Assembly: GCA_022705265.1 (NCBI GenBank)
Contig: JAKJEU010000097.1
Span: 1 to 5,746 of the forward strand
Direction: 5' to 3'
Origin: Pseudomonadota bacterium
Lineage (GTDB): Bacteria > Pseudomonadota > Alphaproteobacteria > JAKJEU01
DNA length: 5,746 bases
Part shown: piece after piece, positions 5,288-5,746 of the stretch
Position numbering within the stretch: the stretch's first letter is position 1
Layout: every line of letters begins with the position of its first letter
Made by a program: the position numbers and the translations under genes
The notes under the pieces: model-generated
Database searches by the model: none
The model's input: the letters and a program-made list of their open reading frames with translations, nothing else
Told to the model about the DNA's origin: nothing

Positions 5288-5746
5288 TTATTTTCTTGTA
5301 AAAGGATTCACAGGTTTATCACGCCTTGGCTTTCTTGCTGGTTTTTCTTCGTTTATGTTTTTAATTTCAATTAATGGATGTTCTCTTAACAAAGTTATGC
5401 TTATTCTTCTGTTATTTGGATGATTAGCATCAGATTTGACATAAGGGTCATTATCTTCGAAACCAACAATTTTCATAACTTTATCAGGGTTTATTCCAAG
5501 TGTTATAAGCTTTCTCATAGTAGCCAAAGAGCGATCAGCCGAAAGTTCCCAGTTACCATAACCGCTTGGACTTACGAAAGGTACAGAATCGGTATGACCA
5601 GAAATTGAAATTTTATTTGGCATTTTTTTTATAACTCGAGATACAAGTAAAAGCAATTTTTCAGCATTATCCGTCATTATATTAGAGCCCAGAGGAAACA
5701 TAGGAATATCTTCTTGGTCAATTAATTGGATTCTTAAACCTTCTGG
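5288..5746 (-). CDS. motB: Flagellar motor protein MotB (C-terminal part; 5' end beyond window)
   Basis: The frame is open to the right edge, so the N-terminus is missing and 152 residues are visible. An internal ATG (5699-5701) is not the start: the frame continues upstream as PEGLRIQLIDQEDIP, joining MFPLGS, the characteristic MotB segment before the peptidoglycan-binding domain. The OmpA-like domain follows: ISISGHTDSVPF (visible residues 47-57; GHTD at 5588-5599), GNWELSADRS (64-73) and NNRRISI (111-117), with the Asp and Arg residues that hold the peptidoglycan stem peptide. MotB anchors the stator to the cell wall and forms the proton channel with MotA; its membrane helix and plug must lie outside the window. 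After the domain comes a roughly 30-residue basic, proline-rich tail (KPARKPRRDKPVNPFTRK at the end). The stop is 3 bases before bpt. Other OmpA/MotB proteins are possible but less likely. Confidence 0.9.
   Translation of the reverse strand, partial: PEGLRIQLIDQEDIPMFPLGSNIMTDNAEKLLLLVSRVIKKMPNKISISGHTDSVPFVSPSGYGNWELSADRSLATMRKLITLGINPDKVMKIVGFEDNDPYVKSDANHPNNRRISITLLREHPLIEIKNINEEKPARKPRRDKPVNPFTRK

Noticed and set aside
5420..5608. Plus-strand frame of 62 codons
   Set aside because: It is antisense to the well-conserved OmpA-like domain of motB.
5699..5701. Internal ATG as the start of a complete short OmpA-like protein
   Set aside because: The frame stays open to the window edge and the upstream residues (EGLRIQLIDQED) are typical MotB sequence, so this Met is internal.
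1..5746. Mobile element, prophage, CRISPR array or defence island
   Set aside because: No transposase, integrase, tRNA or attachment-site duplication, regularly spaced repeat or nuclease/helicase defence gene is visible. Base use looks uniform across the genes.

Overview
This is an AT-rich window (by eye roughly 30% G+C, not counted) from a bacterial chromosome. It uses the ordinary genetic code: TGA is used as a stop and Trp is TGG. MotB, the bacterial N-end-rule transferase Bpt and a 4Fe-4S endonuclease III point to a Gram-negative, flagellated bacterium. The style of MotB and the small conserved 71-residue protein fit an AT-rich alphaproteobacterium, for example one of the host-associated or gut lineages. 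That placement is inference from protein style, not from a search.

Layout. Eight protein genes are packed almost without gaps, and no stretch over 300 bases lacks a gene. A small conserved protein of unknown function (52-267, minus) diverges from a two-gene plus-strand unit. That unit holds a VanX/DdpX-type D-Ala-D-Ala dipeptidase homologue (340-1056) and an alpha/beta hydrolase (1043-1759) whose start lies inside the dipeptidase gene. The hydrolase runs tail-to-tail into a TPR protein with a GT9-like C-terminal domain (1728-3101, minus), with a 32-base overlap. Only 37 bases separate that gene's start from endonuclease III (nth, 3139-3768, plus). Next comes a glycosyltransferase-like protein of poorly described family (3828-4586, plus), preceded by the best promoter-like sequence in the window. 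It meets bpt (4583-5284, minus) with a 4-base tail-to-tail overlap. Finally motB (5288-5746, minus) runs off the right edge with its N-terminal part missing, and bpt follows it by 3 bases.

How the genes may work together. The dipeptidase and hydrolase look like a translationally coupled cell-wall or D-Ala-D-Ala salvage pair. The TPR-glycosyltransferase and the GT-A-like protein suggest surface glycan or flagellin modification, loosely consistent with the flagellar gene at the edge. nth (base excision repair) and bpt (N-degron tagging) are housekeeping genes. I see no mobile element, CRISPR array, rRNA or tRNA. The most notable point is that the dipeptidase homologue has Asp where the family's third zinc ligand is normally His. 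I do not see a clear, wholly new multi-gene system.
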